Source: Pseudomonadota bacterium
Lineage (GTDB): Bacteria; Myxococcota_A; Polyangia; Haliangiales; Haliangiaceae
Reading direction: 5' to 3'
DNA length: 7,454 nt
NCBI GenBank assembly: GCA_023430775.1
Contig: JAEYYY010000048.1
Location: forward strand, 1-7,454
Part shown: one piece after another, positions 4,720 through 7,454 of the stretch
Layout: each line of letters starts with the position of its first letter
Position numbering within the stretch: the first letter of the stretch is position 1
Notes under the pieces: generated by a model
What the model was told of the DNA's origin: nothing
The model's database searches: none
What the model saw: the letters and a program-made list of their open reading frames with translations, nothing else
Made by a program: the position numbers and the translations under genes

Positions 4720-7454
4720 ATGGACCTGGAGATCCACGAGGCCCTGGCTTTGTCCGATGACCGTGCCCACGCCCTGGGGCAGCTCCTCCCGGGTAGCGAG
4801 GACCACGATTTCTACCGCTGTCTTCGCGCGCAACACACGGGCGCGCTCGACGAGGCCGACGCGATCCTGCGCGACTGGCCCGAGCGCCACGGCAGCACGC
4901 AACGCTACGAGCGCCTCAAGGTCCGCCAGCTTCTCTATCGGGTCAGCGCACCCACGCCGTCACGCCACGACAACGTTCGCGACTGGCTCGGCGTCAGCCA
5001 CTGGCACGAGGCCGAGGTCGAGGAGGTCGATCCGACGCGGCCGACGCGGCTCGCCGACGGTGCGTTCGACCCGATGGCCTTGCTCCAGCAGGCCGTCGAC
5101 AACGACTCCAACCTCTCGCAGGTCACCGACGAGGGCTTGCTCGAGCTGATCAACTGGTCGCTCGATCCGGCGCGCCGCAAGGTGTTGCTGTCGCGCCTCG
5201 CGCACACGCCTCAGCCCGAGATCGTGGCCCTCGTCGTCGGCGAGCTGACCACGCGTGGCAGCGGCGGCTTCGGCTCGCTGTCGATCCACAACTTCCTCAC
5301 GCTCGATCAGCTGACCGCCGTCGCGGAGCAGTTGCCGCAGCTCCGCGGTCACCTCGGCTGGGTCGGTGCGGTGATCAAGCGGATGCGGCCGCACTCCTCG
5401 ATCGATCTCGAGATCGATCGCGAAGCCCGCCTGCACTACCTCCAGCAGCTGTGGCAGTTCGTCGAGCCGCTGCCGGCCGCGATCAACACGCTCAAGGCGC
5501 ACGTGCTGTGGCATCTCCTCGATACGCTGCGTCGCCGCGCTCCCGAGGCCGTGCCCGCGGCGCTGTTTCGCAGCTATCTCGCGCTGCCGCGCAACGCCGG
5601 CTACGTCGCGCACAAGTGGATCGACAAGGTGAAGAGCGACGAGGTCGCCTACCTCGGCCAGGACCTCCACGACGTCACCGGGCTGCCGCCGGCCGGCAGC
5701 GACGAGGATCTCGTCCGCGATCTGCTCCACCGCCGGATCGGTGACGCCGAGGCGTACGCGATGTGGCTCGATCGCAGCTGGCTCGATACCGAGATCGCGA
5801 CCGCGACGCTGCTCTCCGGTGCCGCCGGCGCCGACAAGGCCACGCTGGCGCTCGGACCCGCGCGCGCCGCCGCGCTGCGCGATCGCATCGAGCTCGCGTG
5901 GTGCGTCCACGATCCGGTGCGCATCGGTGCCGCGGACCCGATCTCGCTCGACGTCGACGTCAAGAACGTCGGCGAGCTGGTGGTGAAGGTGTTCCGGATC
6001 GATCCCCTCGCCTACTTCCAGCACTACAAGCGCGAGGTCAACACCGACCTCGATCTCGACGGGCTCGCCGCCAGCCACGAGCTGGTGATCCAGATCCCCG
6101 AGCCGCCGGTGCGCCGCGTTCGCAAGACGATCGACCTGCCGATGTCCGCGCGGCCCGGCACCTACGTCATCGATCTGATCGGCAACGGCATGTCGAGCCG
6201 CGCGCTCGTCGAGAAGGGCCGGTTGCGCCACGTGATGCGGATCGGCGCCGCCGGCCACGTCATCACCATCGTCGACGAGGCCGGCACGCCGAAGCCCGAT
6301 GCGCGCGCGTGGATCGGCGAGCGCGAGTACACGCCCGACGAGCGCGGTCAGTTCGTCGTACCGTTCTCGACGGTCGTTGCGCGACAGGAGTCCGGGGAGT
6401 CAGGGGCCCGCACGCCGATGCTGCTGTCGTGCGGTGACGTCGCGACCGTGCAGTACATCGAGCTCCAGCGCGAGACCTATCAGCTGGCGATGAACCTCGT
6501 GCTCGATCGCGAGGGGCTCGCCGCCGGTCGCACCACGAAGGCGATCGCGCGTGTCGAGCTCACCTGCGCCGGCATGCCCGCGTCGCTGGCGCTGCTGCGG
6601 CGCACCACGTGGGACGTCACGCTCACCGATCGCCACGGCGTCTCGACGACGAAGTCGCAACCATTGACGCTCGACGATCAGGGCGCCGCGGTGCTCGAGT
6701 GGCCGATGGGCGACGCTACCGGCGCGATCGCGATCGCGATCCGCGGCGCCGTCGAGGTCCGCAGCGAGCAGCGCGAGCAAGAGCTCTCCGATTCCCGCAG
6801 TTACCAGCTCGCGACGATCCACGGCACGACCTCGATCGAAGCGCTCTATCTGTCGCGCACCGGATCTTCCGGCCCGGCGGCCGGGGGCGGCTGGGTGATC
6901 AGCGCGCTCGGCAAGTCCGGCGAGCCGCGTGCACAGCGGCCCGTCACGGTGTCGCTCGTCCATCGCTGGGCGCGCACGCAGCTCAACGGCGAGCGCGCCA
7001 CCGACGGGGAGGGTGGTGTGGAGCTCGGTGTGCTGCCGGGCGTCGAGTGGATCATGGTGACGCTCGGCGGCCTGACGCAGCGCTGGCTCGCCGGCGATGT
7101 CGGCATCGGCTGCGTGCTGTCGGTCCCGGCCGGCAACGACGTGCTGCTGCCCGTGCCGCCCGGTCGCAGCGCGCAGGACGTGGCGCGCAGGCTGTCGCTC
7201 GTCGAGGTCCGCGGCGGTGCGCCGGCGCGGCATCCACAGCTGACCACCGAGCTGCTCGATGGCGCGATCGCGTTGCGCGGCCTTCCGCCCGGCGATTACG
7301 ACGTCCGTGCCCCGGGCATCAACGCCTCGATCGTGATCGTCGCGCCCGGCGCCCAGGTCAGCCAGCAGGTGGTCGCGCCGACCGAGGTCGTCGAGACCCC
7401 GCGGCCGCTGCCCGCGGTCGCCGCCATCGAGACCTCGTCGGCCCTCCGCGTCCA
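4720..7454 (+). CDS. very large multidomain protein, MG2/alpha-2-macroglobulin-like middle region (partial, runs off right edge)
   Basis: From ATG 4720 the frame is open without a stop to the window end: 911 complete codons, C-terminus missing. No signal peptide or obvious membrane helix is seen, so a cytoplasmic location is predicted. Residues about 1-390 look helical; FYRCLRAQHTGALDEADAIL (31-50) recalls a TPR-type helix pair. Further ordered motifs are GFGSLSIHNFLTLDQL (183-198), INTLKAHVLWHLLD (255-268) and LFRSYLALPRN. From about 400 the style changes to beta-sandwich segments: SLDVDVKNVGELVVKVFRID (409-428), then RPGTYVIDLIGNG and SSRALVEKGRLR (478-503), which recall the MG2 region of alpha-2-macroglobulin-like proteins. 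GHVITIVDEAGTPKPDARAW and a PPGDYDV turn near 856-862 also fit Ig-like or carboxypeptidase-regulatory-like modules. No thioester motif (CxEQ) is visible in the part present. Codon use is uniform, with no frameshift. Function unknown; the MG2 likeness is recalled pattern similarity. Start codon choice is supported by the absence of other nearby in-frame ATG codons. Confidence 0.8.
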   Translation, partial: MDLEIHEALALSDDRAHALGQLLPGSEDHDFYRCLRAQHTGALDEADAILRDWPERHGSTQRYERLKVRQLLYRVSAPTPSRHDNVRDWLGVSHWHEAEVEEVDPTRPTRLADGAFDPMALLQQAVDNDSNLSQVTDEGLLELINWSLDPARRKVLLSRLAHTPQPEIVALVVGELTTRGSGGFGSLSIHNFLTLDQLTAVAEQLPQLRGHLGWVGAVIKRMRPHSSIDLEIDREARLHYLQQLWQFVEPLPAAINTLKAHVLWHLLDTLRRRAPEAVPAALFRSYLALPRNAGYVAHKWIDKVKSDEVAYLGQDLHDVTGLPPAGSDEDLVRDLLHRRIGDAEAYAMWLDRSWLDTEIATATLLSGAAGADKATLALGPARAAALRDRIELAWCVHDPVRIGAADPISLDVDVKNVGELVVKVFRIDPLAYFQHYKREVNTDLDLDGLAASHELVIQIPEPPVRRVRKTIDLPMSARPGTYVIDLIGNGMSSRALVEKGRLRHVMRIGAAGHVITIVDEAGTPKPDARAWIGEREYTPDERGQFVVPFSTVVARQESGESGARTPMLLSCGDVATVQYIELQRETYQLAMNLVLDREGLAAGRTTKAIARVELTCAGMPASLALLRRTTWDVTLTDRHGVSTTKSQPLTLDDQGAAVLEWPMGDATGAIAIAIRGAVEVRSEQREQELSDSRSYQLATIHGTTSIEALYLSRTGSSGPAAGGGWVISALGKSGEPRAQRPVTVSLVHRWARTQLNGERATDGEGGVELGVLPGVEWIMVTLGGLTQRWLAGDVGIGCVLSVPAGNDVLLPVPPGRSAQDVARRLSLVEVRGGAPARHPQLTTELLDGAIALRGLPPGDYDVRAPGINASIVIVAPGAQVSQQVVAPTEVVETPRPLPAVAAIETSSALRV

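Noticed and set aside
4690..4902. 71-residue upstream extension of the extensin-like protein
   Set aside because: It would bury the signal peptide inside the protein and overlap the first 183 bp of the divergent large gene. The ATG at 4689 gives a clean secretory signal.
4960..6258. 432-codon minus-strand frame
   Set aside because: It is antisense to the large 4720 gene, whose frame shows structured protein-like sequence. The minus frame is an Arg/Asp/Val/Leu-rich mirror of common codons.
6724..6741. Three tandem GCGATC units as a possible microsatellite or iteron
   Set aside because: They are in frame and encode Ala-Ile repeats inside the large gene. Three units are too few for a functional repeat array; they are counted under the octamer finding.
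6400..7233. 277-codon minus-strand frame
   Set aside because: Also antisense to the large gene, with shadow-type composition and no recognisable motif.

Overview
The window is a gene-dense, GC-rich stretch of bacterial chromosome (roughly two thirds G+C by eye). It most resembles Myxococcota, perhaps the Haliangium/Kofleriaceae side. The pointers are an ECF-like sigma factor with an extended N-terminus of the kind common in that phylum, exported proteins with little similarity to anything I know, a lipoprotein followed by a Gly/Asp/Ser-rich linker, and a very large multidomain protein with no signal peptide. This placement is inference from protein style; no rRNA or other marker gene is present. 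I see no tRNA, rRNA, CRISPR array, insertion sequence, phage gene or clear intrinsic terminator.

Layout, left to right. (1) 62-949 (+): sigma-70/ECF-like factor. (2) 946-1677 (-): cysteine-rich, probably exported or membrane-anchored protein of unknown function, convergent with the sigma gene and overlapping it by 4 bp at the stop codons. (3) 1678-1839: a 162-bp divergent intergenic region. (4) 1840-2556 (+): 238-aa exported protein of unknown function. (5) A three-gene minus-strand operon, read right to left: 4689-3796, an exported extensin-like (peptidase M15-type fold) protein with a striking Lys-rich linker; 3799-2933, a lipoprotein M28-family zinc aminopeptidase coupled to it by an ATGA overlap; and 2923-2537, a small YbaN/DUF454 membrane protein starting 9 nt after the peptidase stop. 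The last gene overlaps the end of gene 4 by 20 bp, tail to tail. (6) 4720-7454 (+): the start of a very large open frame (at least 911 codons, running off the right edge). It has an N-terminal helical region and a middle/C-terminal series of beta-sandwich-like segments that recall the MG2 region of alpha-2-macroglobulin-like proteins.

How the genes may fit together: the minus-strand operon looks like an envelope module (cell-wall-type metallopeptidase, lipoprotein aminopeptidase, small inner-membrane protein). The large plus-strand gene starts only 30 bp from the first gene of that operon, and neither start has a Shine-Dalgarno sequence. The two transcription units probably share a tiny bidirectional promoter and may be read from leaderless or nearly leaderless transcripts. 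The large protein is the least explained and most interesting element. The sigma factor has no visible partner (anti-sigma or kinase) inside the window.
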